From Caprella mutica (lineage: Eukaryota > Arthropoda > Malacostraca > Amphipoda > Caprellidae), in contig CANNZV010000425.1 of assembly GCA_947561585.1 (NCBI GenBank), positions 424,716-488,715 of the forward strand: a DNA stretch of 64,000 bases, given 5' to 3'. Under the pieces are notes generated by a model. The model did not search any database and had not been told where the DNA came from. It saw nothing but the letters and a program-made list of their open reading frames with translations. Shown piece by piece: positions 23,456 through 34,500 of this stretch. Position numbers and translations under genes: made by a program. How positions within the stretch are numbered: the stretch's first letter is position 1; each line of letters opens with the position of its first letter.

Positions 23456-23719
23456 CCAGTCTGCAGCAGAATGTGTCTCTTCTCCCGCAGAGACTTTAAT
23501 TTGAGAGAGAGCTACTCTCTGACTCTCAGCAGCAGATTCAGAATCTCCCGCAGCTAAATTAATGGTAACATAGGAATTAATTCAAAATCTCCCGCAGCTA
23601 AATTAATGGTAACATGGGAATTAATTCAAAATCTCCCGCAGAGATCTCCAATTTCTAAAATTTCATTCAAAAACTCCCGCAGAGAGTCTTAGAAAAATGT
23701 TCCATATTCTGCAGACTGG
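23456..23719. mobile_element. 262-bp CCAGTCTG element, left copy of an inverted pair
   Basis: Begins CCAGTCTGCAG and ends TATTCTGCAGACTGG. The 8-bp flanks are identical: GTTTCTAA before and after. Internal blocks: TCTTCTCCCGCAGAG, GCTACTCTCTGACTCTCAGC and two copies of TCCCGCAGCTAAATTAATGG. Confidence 0.92.
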
Positions 23720-23810
23720 GTTTCTAAGACTAACAGTATCTAAAGGCTGAGCGGCGCACCACATTACGGCGCACCACTGTACTTTCTATTTATGATCTCA
23801 AAGTAAATAA

Positions 23811-24071
23811 CCAGTCTGCAGAATATGGAACATTTTTCCAAGACTCTCTGCAGGAGTTTTTGATTGAATTTTTAGAAATTGGAGATCTCTGCGGGAGATC
23901 TTGAATTAATTCCTATGTTACCATTAATTTAGCTGCGGGAGATTTTGAATTAATTCCTATGTTACCATTAATTTAGCTGCGGGAGATTCTGAATCTGCTA
24001 CTGAGAGTCAGAGAGTAACTGTCTCTCAAATTAAAATCTCTGCGGGAGAAAAGACACATTCTGCAGACTGG
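23811..24071. mobile_element. 262-bp CCAGTCTG element, right copy in opposite orientation
   Basis: Reverse-orientation copy of the element at 23456-23719, with its own 8-bp flanks GTAAATAA on both sides. Only 91 bp separate the pair, so the locus forms a palindrome of about 615 bp. Confidence 0.92.
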
Positions 24072-25007
24072 GTAAATAACTGTTATGAAGTTTGTTGTAT
24101 CCGCTAATTTGTTGTTCTGCACACTTCACGATTGTTTAATGACCTGGCAGGGGGGTTCAGGAGGCGGCAGGGCCCCCGATACATCTACCTAACCGTCTAA
24201 CGGCTAACTAATAAGTTTTTACTTACACCTCAGACTGAAAGTTTACAATAGTTACCCCATAAAATTTTAATTATAGTTTTCTATGATGAATTTTATTTTC
24301 TATTCCAAATTAAACATCTCAATCAAATAATTACACTGTGTAGCCAAGTAAAATAGTAGGGTAGAGTCGCAGATACCAATCACTTAGAGATAGCGATCAA
24401 TTGGGGTTTAAAAAAGATATATAACGATAGTCAAGTGTTGAAAGTGGAGCAAGGTGAGTTGCCATTAAGGTGGAGTAATACTAAACCGATATTAAACACT
24501 CACAGACACTTTTAAGCATACTAGAATTATCCAAGGTGATTTCTATTTCTTTGATCGAAAATTTTAGCCAAAAATATCAAATTTGGTTAGGAAATATATT
24601 AGAAAATAGCTAAATATGGCAAAGTTTTCGCGCTTCTTGCGCCAATTATGTTTGTTTTGATTCTACAGGAGTGTTGCCATATGAATATGACGTGTTTCCC
24701 GCTAAATTCTTGCTCTTAATATATTTTACCATGTGATCGATAACTGAAAGGAATAATAGTTAATCTCACATATATCGATATCTAGTGATCGGTATCCGAA
24801 AATATTTTGAGTTAACGATATATGCTTTAAATGTGAATACATCCTTTTTGGAACTTTACATTGTCATAATATTATTCTAAATTAGTAATGCTGTATATAA
24901 TTTACCACTGTATTAATAAAGAAACTGAACTGATCGGTATCTGAAAGTCCTTTCAATTATCGATCATTACTATTTTTTCTATGTATTGATCCATCCAACT
25001 ATGGTTG

Positions 25008-25683
25008 GACCATGCTAAGTACGTTAGTAAGTAAGTACGTTTAGTAAGTAAGTACATTAGTAAGTAAGTACGTTAGTAAGTAAGTACGTTAGTAAGTAAG
25101 TACGTTAGTAAGTAAGTACGTTAGTAAGTAAGTACGTTAGTAAGTAAGTACGTTAGTAAGTAAGTACGTTAGTAAGTAAGTACGTTAGTAAGTAAGTACG
25201 TTAGTAAGTAAGTACGTTAGTAAGTAAGTACATTAGTAAGTAAGTACATTAGTAAGTAAGTACATTAGTAAGTAAGTACATTAGTAAGTAAGTACATTAG
25301 TAAGTAAGTACGTTAGTAAGTAAGTACGTTAGTAAGTAAGTACGTTAGTAAGTAAGTACGTTAGTAAGTAAGTACGTTAGTAAGTAAGTACGTTAGTAAG
25401 TAAGTACGTTAGTAAGTAAGTACGTTAGTAAGTAAGTACGTTAGTAAGTAAGTACGTTAGTAAGTAAGTACGTTAGTAAGTAAGTACGTTAGTAAGTAAG
25501 TACGTTAGTAAGTAAGTACGTTAGTAAGTAAGTACGTTAGTAAGTAAGTACGTTAGTAAGTAAGTACGTTAGTAAGTAAGTACGTTAGTAAGTAAGTACG
25601 TTAGTAAGTAAGTACGTTAGTAAGTAAGTACGTTAGTAAGTAAGTACGTTAGTAAGTAAGTACATTAGTAAGTAAGTACGTTA
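25008..25683. repeat. 16-bp tandem repeat (ACGTTAGTAAGTAAGT), about 42 copies
   Basis: Highly uniform units; a block of ACATTAGTAAGTAAGT variants occurs at about 25230-25300. The array lies entirely inside the TA-flanked element. Confidence 0.95.
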
Positions 25684-26050
25684 ATTATTATAAATATGTT
25701 TCTACTACCTAACTGATAAAGTGTCGAAAATAATAGTTTTTTATTTTACCTATGGATTGAAAACCTATTTTGCTAACAATTAAACTGAATTAGAATGGTC
25801 TGTATCCATTAAATGTATTAGAAATTATCATTAATTTATATTAATGAACTGTACTACAAAGGTCTGTAATGAATCATTTATTTTAAGACATTCTGATAAC
25901 AATATTAGAGTCATTCGTTTAAAGAGAAGTAGTGTATCGGTATCTCAAAATTAACTGCGAACTGATCGGTAACTCTGAATATCGCAGTTTTTCATTGCAA
26001 GTTTTCGATCGGCCATATTTCAATATACATATGCTATTTCCGCATTTTAT

Positions 26051-26229
26051 CCAGTCTGCAGAAACTGGTAAAGTGTTCGTAGAGATCTCTTATTCTGTTC
26101 GTAGCAAAATCAATGTAAATATAGGGATTAATTCAGAAGTGTTCGTAGCAAAATTAATGTAAATATAGGAATTAATTCAAAATTGTTCGGAGAGAATATC
26201 CCAAATATCTCACATATTCTGCAGACTGG
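26051..26229 (-). mobile_element. 179-bp CCAGTCTG hAT-like MITE
   Basis: Termini CCAGTCTGCAGAAACTGG and CATATTCTGCAGACTGG, exactly 179 bp, flanked by CATTTTAT on both sides. Inverted relative to the copies at 34153-34331 and 51506-51684. Confidence 0.93.
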
Positions 26230-26591
26230 CATTTTATGATATAAATCGCATCAGGCAACCTTTAAATTCAATTTCATCGATGTAAACAATACGCCAGTAT
26301 CGCTCTGAACAGAATTGTGAGTTCTTGTATGATACCATGTCTAAGTGATCGGTATCTGCGACTCTACCCTATGTCTTATAAACTCACCATTTGTCTCTCC
26401 AGCTCTCTCCAAAATTCAACAAATTCTCTCCAAAATGATCAAATTTTCATAAATTCTCTCCAAAATAACATTGTAGCATAGGAGAAAAATAGATAAAACT
26501 CACCATTTGCATTTGAAGGGCTCAAAATAAATGTCACAAACTCGCCATTAAAATGGCTAGTTTGGACATGCTTTATTACTTGGCTGTGTAG

Positions 26592-28041
26592 TATAAACAT
26601 TAGATTCAGGTACCGCCAGTCATAAATTTGATAAAACAATTACCTATCAAATTCACTCCATTTATCATTAATCTGTATTAAAAATACCTATCTAATAGAA
26701 TGTACAGTGGTGCGCCGTACTGTGGTGCGCCGCTCAGCTTCTAGATACGTATCTTTCTGTAGACTGGATTTTCATGGATGATGGATTGGAGGCTGGTAGC
26801 AAATGATTGAAATGAAAAAAGGTCATTTAAAAGGACAGTAAGGACTTATACAAATTCATTAGAGATAATCAGCAAAATTTAGAAAATGAGCTAGGTACCT
26901 AGTTAAAACATTTCATTTTAATAGTTACATTCACTGTTTTTAGCTTATATTTATAACCATTAACCAACATGAAAACAGTCATATCACTCTGTAAGTCTGA
27001 AACATGGTCCTAAATCGACACCTAAAAACTATTATTTTACATATATAAATACTTACTTGATAAGTTATTTACTTAGAAATTAAGACTGCGAAATGTGAGT
27101 ATAATAAATAAAGTGATGATTGTTGTCACTGATTGTTGTGATGTCGTCATTTTAGGGGAAAATAACATGTCACGCCGAAAATTACCCTAAAAATGTTCCA
27201 ATTTCATATCACAGGCATTAAAATTAAAATCAATACGATATTTATTTAAATATGGAGTTATACCAAAATTATCTTCATTTTAATATGAAATATATCACAG
27301 TTTTCCTATCATATTCAATTTCAGTATACGTTTATTGAACAGGGTAATATACATTTAGGACAGGTATGTCAAATTCAACGCCCAAATTCTGTAATTCTTT
27401 AGACATATACTAACTTTGAGAACATATTAACGATTCCTTGAATGATTTAAACTCAAAATATATTACAAAAGCGTGTCGTCACACAAGCTTTTCCACTTAA
27501 TCACCCCCTTCTGCTTCCAAAAAAATTATAGGGTAACTTCCAAATTACAAGACGGTTTCACATTTTCGACCATATAACTCGTTTTATTAATAGGTATCTA
27601 TTACACCTACAGAGATCATTAAAATGAAATTATTTTACAATTTCTTCTTCAATGGTCAAATATATGAAACACGGATGGTAATTCGAAACTTTTCGTAAAT
27701 AAATAGATGTACATAACAACACTAAATTAGCTCCAAACATATTTTCATAAGGTTTTAGTAACCCTTTTAAAATCTATTGGCTGTAATCGTTTTAATCACA
27801 TTTAATTAATATTCAATTTTTTCCCCCACCAGTAAAGTGTATAGCAGCTGACAAGAGATAACCGAATAAAAATCTTCAATATGTGAAATAAAACCATACT
27901 TATAGTATTAAATCTTAACAAAAAGGAACCATAATTTGAATTTGAAACCATTCCTAATCAAATAACTCAATCTTTCACACTGAGAGCAGGTAAGCAACAA
28001 ATAAAGGACAGAGAAACATCAGAGGCATCATTTTTTTACTA
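26592..28041. other. Gene-free stretch with a MITE-A copy and a short inverted block
   Basis: 27529-27692 is a complete MITE-A (AGGGTAACTTCCAAATTACA; right GAAACACGGATGGTAATTCG). About 26702-26742 (GTACAGTGGTGCGCCGTACT and GTGGTGCGCCGCTCAGC) matches, inverted, the spacer between the paired elements near 23745-23782. No gene seen. Confidence 0.55.
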
Positions 28042-28047
28042 TTTAAT
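28042..28047 (-). promoter_or_regulatory. Candidate polyadenylation signal of eIF2-alpha
   Basis: TTTAAT on + reads ATTAAA on the minus strand, 14 nt past the stop codon. It implies an unusually short 3' UTR; a more distal signal is possible. Confidence 0.35.
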
Positions 28048-28060
28048 GCACCCAGAGAAG

Positions 28061-30353
28061 TTATTTAGTGCCATCAGTGAACTCCTGTTCATCCTCTGCC
28101 TCCTCACTCTCATAGTCATCGTCACCAGCAACCTCCCTCTGCTCATCCTCCGCATTCTCCAGCTGGCGGGCAAGGTCCGCCTCCTCCACATCTGTGACGA
28201 TCTTTGGCGCCATCTTTATGGTGAGCACTCCGCCATAACTCTTGATCTTGCTGTCTATTTGGGTGATGGCGTTCTGCAGAGCCACTACACCTTCTTGCTT
28301 CTCAGTCGTGTTGGTGGTCATAACTGAAACAGAAAACGCAAATCAATACAATGCTGACTATTTTTTTTTTGACCAGGGAGTCTTGGTTTCAATAATAATA
28401 TAAATAAATCTAGTAAATCCAGCTAAAACAACCATCAATTCAGGCAGTTGATTAGTGTACCCAAACAATATCAAACCATGATTTTCTAACTTTACAGCTA
28501 CGCTGGATAGGAGACTGGACATTTAAGTTTAACGGTGAGTTAGTTAATCAGAGACAAATGTGGGAGGAAGTCAAATAATCTCTATCAAAACCCATTCTTT
28601 TGAACAGTTTATCTAGACATAGATTAGAGCTGAATAAACGTCAAATGGAAATTAGTGCTCAACAACAGCATACCATAAAGATGTGGAGCTCACCATAAAA
28701 AGGAGGAGCTTAATTTAAAGGGGAGGAGCTTAATTTAAAGGAGAGGAGCTTCACATAAGAAGGAGCTTACTATAAACAGGAGCAGCTGACTATAAACAGG
28801 GGCAGCTTATTATATAGAGGAGCAGCTTACTATATAGAGGAGGAGCTTACCGTAAAGGGGAGGAGCTATAAGGTTTATTTTGATAGGTATTTCTTCGGTG
28901 GAGTCCTTGAGACCTTCTTTGAGAGAAGACTTTACGGCATCAATACCTTCATACTCGTAGCAGTAGACCTCGAGATCTGCACGCACTTTCACAGCCTGTA
29001 GAGAATTAGAGTCATGTAGCTAACAACTGATGGGGAAAAAATGTGGAACTGTCCGATAATTCAGAACTTAATCTAACTATAATAAATTGATGAAGCTACA
29101 TTTAGCTTTATTCATTCAAGTCATTAATATATATCTCTTTTTTTCTCAAATATGAGATTGATTAAATCGAACAAAATAGCAGTTACTTCAGAAAACTGTT
29201 AATGTGATATATTTACTTTTTAGGAGTGCTGAAAGATAGCTAGTTCTATATTTACCTGAGACTGTAGTTTGAGCTGAATCTGGGACAACAGGACTTTGCC
29301 AGTCTCTTCGTCTAAACCACACTCGTCCAAAATGGAGTTATCTCTGCAGAAAAGCATAAAACATAAATTCCATGAATGATATCCAAATCATAATTGATCT
29401 TCAATTATTATAGTAATAGGTACTTACGAGACTGCCTGTTTGAAGACATCGTAAGCATAGGCCTGCTTCTTAAACTTCTCATCAAAGTGCCAAGCTGTTT
29501 TTCTGTAAAGCTCCTCAAGCTGCTCATTTTCTGTGTAGCCTAAGATTTCACCCACATGCCTCAGAATGCTCTGAACGGCTTTGGCTTTGGCAAATTTCTC
29601 AGTGCACTTCTCAACATCCTCTTTGCTTACTCTTCTCTTTGATAAATCAATGTAACCTGAGGGTACAAAAGTTTTTATTAGGAAAAACAATTAATGAAGA
29701 GCACTTAAGCTCCAATTTTAGAAAGTTCCACATTTTCAGATAGGAACTCGAAAAAAAAAATTATACTTTCATTTTGTGTAATGTGTCTGAAAATGTGGAA
29801 CTGTTCGTTAATTCTGAAATTAACCGAGTGGATAAATACAGCATGTTTGAAAATAAAAGCTAGATATATAAAACAAATTCTGAAGGTAGATTACACAATA
29901 ATAGATAAATCTTACCTTTGTCTTCATCAACTCTTATAACAACCACAGGTTCAGTTTTGCCAACCCTGATTAATTTGTTCATGGATCTGATACGTCTTCT
30001 GGAGAGTTCTGAGAGCAAGATCATTCCTTCAATGTCGTTGTATTCCAGTAAGTCCACATAAGCACCCATCTCTGCTATACTTCTCACAGTTACCTAAAAG
30101 GGTATAGTATAAATTAACATATATTTAAATTAACATTTATTGATATAGATGTTTCTGCTTAAAATAGTTGAATCAAATTTACAATTTTACAACTTTTTAC
30201 TTTGTCAAGTAACTAAATCAAATCTTGAAATGCTTTGAATTCGAATACATAATTATGTCAAACATGGAATCTTCAGGAGTGAAAATAACTTACCATAACC
30301 ACATCTTCTATGGCTGGATAGCGCTGCGCGTAAAAGCGGCACGTCAAAGGCAT
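28061..30353 (-). CDS. eIF2alpha (EIF2S1): Eukaryotic translation initiation factor 2, alpha subunit
   Basis: Six coding exons on the minus strand: 30294-30353, 29916-30093, 29428-29656, 29256-29343, 28851-28995 and 28061-28323. All introns are GT-AG and phases match at every join, giving 320 residues (the human protein has 315). The protein starts [20 protein letters not shown] and has the S1 RNA-binding fold (about 15-88), the helical domain (about 89-185) and the C-terminal alpha-beta domain, then an acidic tail ([15 protein letters not shown]). The kinase-target loop [12 protein letters not shown] is intact, with the regulatory serine at residue 51 counting Met. The kinase-docking motif [10 protein letters not shown] is at about 79-88. 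eIF2-alpha is part of the ternary complex that brings Met-tRNAi to the 40S ribosome; phosphorylation of that serine blocks eIF2B and is the centre of the integrated stress response. The 5' leader may contain an intron (acceptor-like TTTTTTGCAG near 30424). A MITE-A sits in intron 2 and a tandem array starts at the exon-5 donor. Confidence 0.96.
28680..28866. repeat. About 20-bp tandem array at the exon 5 splice donor of eIF2-alpha
   Basis: Units such as GGGGAGGAGCTTAATTTAAA and AGGAGCAGCTTACTATATAG run from intron 5 across the donor and into the last 15 or so bases of exon 5 (28851-28866). Read on the gene strand, several units repeat the donor context as TAGTAAGCT. Confidence 0.8.
29035..29080. 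mobile_element. MITE-A right-end fragment in eIF2-alpha intron 4
   Basis: GTGGAACTGTCCGATAATTC followed by AGAACTTAATC matches the MITE-A right terminus; no left partner. Confidence 0.55.
29709..29825. mobile_element. MITE-A in eIF2-alpha intron 2
   Basis: Left AAGCTCCAATTTTAGAAAGT + TCCACATTTTCAGA; right TCTGAAAATGTGGAACTGTT + CGTTAATTCTGAAATTAACC. About 115 bp, wholly intronic. Confidence 0.75.
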
Positions 30354-30629
30354 CTTGAATTTAAAATTTGTTACACTAACTTAGTATAAATCTGAGATTT
30401 AACCCAGAGGGTAAAAAAGTACCTGCAAAAAACAATTAATTGAACAATGAGAGAGCTAGCTACTGAAGACTCGAGTGTTAGTAAAAAATAGTTACCTACA
30501 AATAAAATACATCGAATATTCTGTGGAACAGAAATTCTACTCTGAACCCAGGTAATAATCAATATTTCGAAGAATGTACGGAGAGCGGTGAAATAAGTTT
30601 AAAAAACTGTAATCAACAGTTAAATAACT

Positions 30630-31690
30630 AATAAAAAAGCCATAAAGGATGCACATGCATCAGACATGAAACATTATGATGTTTTCAAATGTAAATTCTT
30701 CACCAAGAAGCCAAATATCTACTTTAAAATGAGTCAAATGTGGCAACCCAAGTCCATTTGCTCATCAAACTTACGACTATCCTGCCAAACTATGAAAATG
30801 AGTAAAAAATTATGTCCTCTCTCATCATTTTATAGGTGACTAAGATGAGTTAGTGAAAGCTATTTTAAGCCTTTAAATTGCAAATGGAGAGAAATCTCTC
30901 TCAGTCCTCATTCATGTTTGAATGTTTCATAGTATAGCAAGAAAGACAAATGTTTGATGATAAATTGAACATATTCAAGTTAACTCAATTGAACTCATTT
31001 AACAAAGTGCAACTTTGAAACATGGGTTCTCATTTCACAGAGATCACAAATTTCTAAAATAAGACTCAAGATATGTCTCAGAAGAGGTTTATTGGCCTCC
31101 TGGCCTAGTGCCCAGGTAATGAGGCATGTGACATTTTGTGCCTTTCAATTGCAAATGGTGAAAAATATCTAATTTTCTCCTATGCTACAATGTTATTGTG
31201 GAGAGAATTTATAATAATTGGATCATTGATAATTTTGGAGAGAAATTTGACCAGTCTGCAGAATATGTCTCTTCTCCCGCAGAGATTTTAATTTTGAGAG
31301 AGAGTTACTCTCTGACTCTCAGTAGCAGATTCAGAATCTCCCACAGCTAAATGTCCAAATACACCATGTTTCAAAGTGTGGCAGGAAAGTCGCCAGTTTA
31401 GTGAGATAATGGATCCAGGTCACCACATTTAAAGTACTTAAAAGGAGAAAATTGACTTCCTAGTGAAGATTTTCCAGCCTGTATTTGGTGCACAAAATTC
31501 CACTGACTTTTTAAAATAGCTGAAAAAATCCACCATGAATTTCCAGTAATTTGGCTGATCCACCAACATTTTACCCATTTTTTCACTGAAAATTAATGGT
31601 AACATAGGAATAAATAACTAAAAATCCACCGACTTTGCCAGAATAATATTTTCAATGGAGAAAAATTCCACATGAGCATGAATATGAAAC
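30630..31690. mobile_element. Cluster of truncated hAT-like MITE fragments upstream of eIF2-alpha
   Basis: 30640-30815 resembles a decayed CCATGTTT element (GACTATCCTGCCAAACTATG). 31130-31250 resembles the CCAAGTAA family (CAATTGCAAATGG, GGAGAGAATTTAT). 31251-31342 is the start of a 262-bp CCAGTCTG element. 31364-31470 is the start of a CCATGTTT element (CCATGTTTCAAAGTGTGGCA). 31471-31680 is most of a 236-bp CCAGTCTG member. Ends are missing, which suggests nested insertion followed by deletion. Confidence 0.65.
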
Positions 31691-32068
31691 GGTTCATACA
31701 ATTACCGGAACGGACCATGAATTACCGGAACGGAGTTGTTTTATTGAGAAATAATCCTTGTTAAGTCATTTAGGTATACATTAGGTCTATTTATGTTCCA
31801 ATTGATGTCATATTTTACCATTTTATAGTCATTTCTGTTCGTATATTCGCTACCAAACATCTGAAACATAGACAGAAAATTGACATGATAACTTAGATAG
31901 TCCATGATTCCGTGTTATAGGTTTAAAATATTTTTTTGTTTCATTTTTATGTTATGTATATTAAGTAAGTATATATTAATATACATATGTACAGTATATG
32001 TATATTAAGTAAGTCATGGGTCATCATAACTTCAATGCGACAGATAGCAGTTATGAATTTACCTACTA

Positions 32069-33536
32069 GCGTCAGACCGGGTGGCTTTGCGCACTTCAAC
32101 ATTCCGGGTGAAGTTGCGCATCGGTAATTGACGGTGAATGCGTGAAAATATTTCTAATCTGACAACACCATTGGAAAGAGCAGCTCTTAAACCCCCTAGT
32201 GCATAAATTTCACGAAAATCGTAAGAGATTAAGTATAGATACTAAGTGTTCAAACAGACACCTATGTTTTTTATGGCAAAATAATTATTTTGGACTAGAA
32301 TCGAATCTCCGCGAACTATGCTGTAGTGTTGATAATTATGCTCCAATTTGATTGCAATTTACGTTGGATACGCATAATTTACTGCAGATTAACGTTATGT
32401 AAGATGATTTTAATAATAATTATAAATTATTGAGATATAACCTATATACTAGATGCGCAACATCACCCTGGGAATATTTTAATTCACGGGTGGACTTGCG
32501 CACATTAATTAATAAAGGTAAAGAGCTCTTATTCATTAATAAACCTGTGATATTCATCCCCGATACTCCTATATCACGGAAATTCCACAGCAGCCTCACG
32601 GCAGTTGCACAGCAGACTCACGGCAGTTGCACAGCAGCCTCACGGCAGTTGCACAGCAGCCTCACGGCAATTCCACACCAGACTCACGGCAGTTGCACAG
32701 CAGCCTCACGGCAGTTGCACAGCAGCCTCACGGCAATTCCACAGCAGCCTCACGGCAATTCCACAGCAGCCTCACGGCAATTCCACAGCAGCCTCACGGC
32801 AATTCCACAGCAGCCTCACGGCAATTCCACAGCAGCCTCACGGCAATTCCACAGCAGCCTCACGGCAATTCCACAGCAGCCTCACGGCAATTCCACAGCA
32901 GCCTCACGGCAATTTTACAGCAGACTCACGTCAATTCCACAGCAGACTCACGTCAATTCCACAGCAGACTCACGTTAATTCCACAGCAGACTCACGGTAA
33001 TTCCACAGCAGCCTCACGTCAATTCCACAGCAGACTCACGTCAATTCCACAGCAGACTCACGTTAATTCCACAGCAGACTCACGGTAATTCCACAGCAGC
33101 CTCACGGCAATTCCACAGCAGCCTCACGGCAATTGCACAGCAGCCTCACGGCTATTCCACAGCAGCCTCACTGCAATTCCACAGCAGCCTCACTGCAATT
33201 GCACAGCAGATTGGGGCAGTTGCATAGAAGATTGGGGCAGATTCACGGCAGTTGCATAGCATATCAGGGTTAGATTTTCTATGCACAGTTTATACAGGAT
33301 GAACTAGCGCACTGCGCAGTTTCACATTGGGTGAATTTGCGCAGTGCGCAAGTACACCCGGTAATTGCGCAAATTTCACCCGGTTTATCCCCACGATCTT
33401 TGCGCACAGTTTTTCGATGATAACTTTTTTTCTATTGAACTTAAAGAGTTGAAACTTGGTGAGCACCTAGGTCTACCCTAGTTTTTTCGTAAAATCAAAG
33501 TATGCGGAAAATGCGCAAAGCCACCCGGTCCGACGC
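32069..33536. mobile_element. 1.5-kb TA-flanked element with 22-bp internal array
   Basis: Inverted termini GCGTCAGACCGGGTGGCTTT + GCGCA (left) and TGCGCAAAGCCACCCGGTCC + GACGC (right), with TA on each side (32067-32068, 33537-33538). Many subterminal GCGCA/TGCGC and CCGGGTGAA blocks lie near both ends. The interior is the 22-bp array. No transposase. Confidence 0.8.
32580..33240. repeat. 22-bp tandem repeat (CACGGCAATTCCACAGCAGCCT), about 29 copies
   Basis: Units vary between ATTCC and GTTGC and between GCAGCCT and GCAGACT. All three + frames are open for 130-180 codons because the unit lacks stops in any frame. It lies inside the TA-flanked element. Confidence 0.93.
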
Positions 33537-34134
33537 TACCCGATTAAAAACGAACCAAATTTGTATATGTTGCATAAAATCAAAAATCCTGATTAATAGA
33601 ATATCAAAACATACTAGTAATGGATACACAAAATAGAACCCAAATACTTCTCATTAAAACTATAATATGGAATCCAATATTAAAATTACTTTAGTTTCCC
33701 CTCAAAATATTTTCTTAGAAAGATTTTGCAAAGAAAACGAATTTCAGCATATACTCTTGTAAAGTTTATAACTATGTTGCAGATGTTTGGTAGCGAATAT
33801 ACGAGCAGAAATGACTATAAAATGGTAAAATATACCAGTTCCTGCAGTCTGGCCTTAAGCTTCATGCCTGATGCATGTGCATCTCTTGACTCCTTGAGAC
33901 TATTTTGGGAGTGATTTACTCCATATTAAGATGTTTTTCAACTTATTTCAAAAGTTGTCCACACTTTAAAACATGGCAAATACAGTCTACAGACTGGCTT
34001 GGCTGCAGAGTGGGACCAGACTGCAGGAACTGATAAAGTGTTCTCCAAGAAATCCCCTATTTTTGCTTCTGTTCTCAGTAAAATACATGTAAATATACCT
34101 AGGAGGAAATTAAGGATTGTTCGCACAGAAAATG

Positions 34135-34500
34135 CCAGTCTGCAGAATATGTCCAGTCTGCAGAATATGTGAGATATTTGGGATATTCTCTCCGAACAAT
34201 TTTGAATTAATTCCTATATTTACATTAATTTTGCTACGAACACTTCTGAATTAATTCCTATATTTACATTAATTTTGCTACGAACAGAACAAGAGATCTC
34301 TACGAACACTTAACCAGTTTCTGCAGACTGGGAATATGTGAGATATTTGGGATATTCTCTCCGAACAATCTTGAATTAATTCCTATATTTACATTAATTT
34401 TGCTACGAACACTTCTGAATTAATCCCTATATTTACATTAATTTTGCTACGAACAGAATAAGAGATCTCTACGAACACTTTACCAGTTTCTGCAGACTGG
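34135..34500 (+). mobile_element. 179-bp CCAGTCTG element, middle of a three-level nest
   Basis: Flanked on both sides by AGAAAATG. Begins CCAGTCTGCAGAATATGT and ends GTTTCTGCAGACTGG. Its 366-bp span equals 179 + 179 + 8, as expected for one complete copy inserted into another with an 8-bp duplication. Confidence 0.93.
34153..34331 (+). mobile_element. 179-bp CCAGTCTG element, innermost copy
   Basis: Exactly 179 bp, flanked by GAATATGT at 34145-34152 and 34332-34339. That target is part of the terminus of the surrounding copy. Confidence 0.95.

Larger units (their letters stand above)
24359..26369. mobile_element. 2.0-kb TA-flanked element with internal tandem array
   Basis: Inverted termini GGGTAGAGTCGCAGATACCA and (right, read inverted) GGGTAGAGTCGCAGATACCG, both continuing ATCACTTAG. 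A TA lies on each side (24357-24358, 26370-26371). It holds the 16-bp array at 25008-25683 and a nested hAT-like element at 26051-26229. No transposase frame is visible, so it is non-autonomous. Confidence 0.85.
24344..26583 (+). mobile_element. CCAAGTAA hAT-like MITE carrying a 2-kb insert
   Basis: Flanked by CTGTGTAG at 24336-24343 and again at 26584-26591. Left end CCAAGTAAAATAGTA and right end GACATGCTTTATTACTTGG. Without the insert at 24359-26369 it would match the 245-bp copy at 51733-51977. Confidence 0.9.
31808..33836. mobile_element. Outer 2-kb inverted-repeat element
   Basis: An arm of about 55 bp at 31808-31865 (ATATTTTACCATTTTATAGT, CATTTCTGTTCGTATATTCG, CTACCAAACATCTG) is repeated inverted at 33781-33836. 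The interior contains the TA-flanked element at 32069-33536. Confidence 0.7.

Noticed and set aside
25008..25683. Run of GTAAGT splice-donor-like motifs
   Set aside because: Simple by-product of the 16-bp array inside a transposon; no exon precedes it.
30371..30562. 63-codon minus frame just upstream of eIF2-alpha
   Set aside because: Lies in the probable 5' leader or its intron; eIF2-alpha already has a full N-terminus at 30353.
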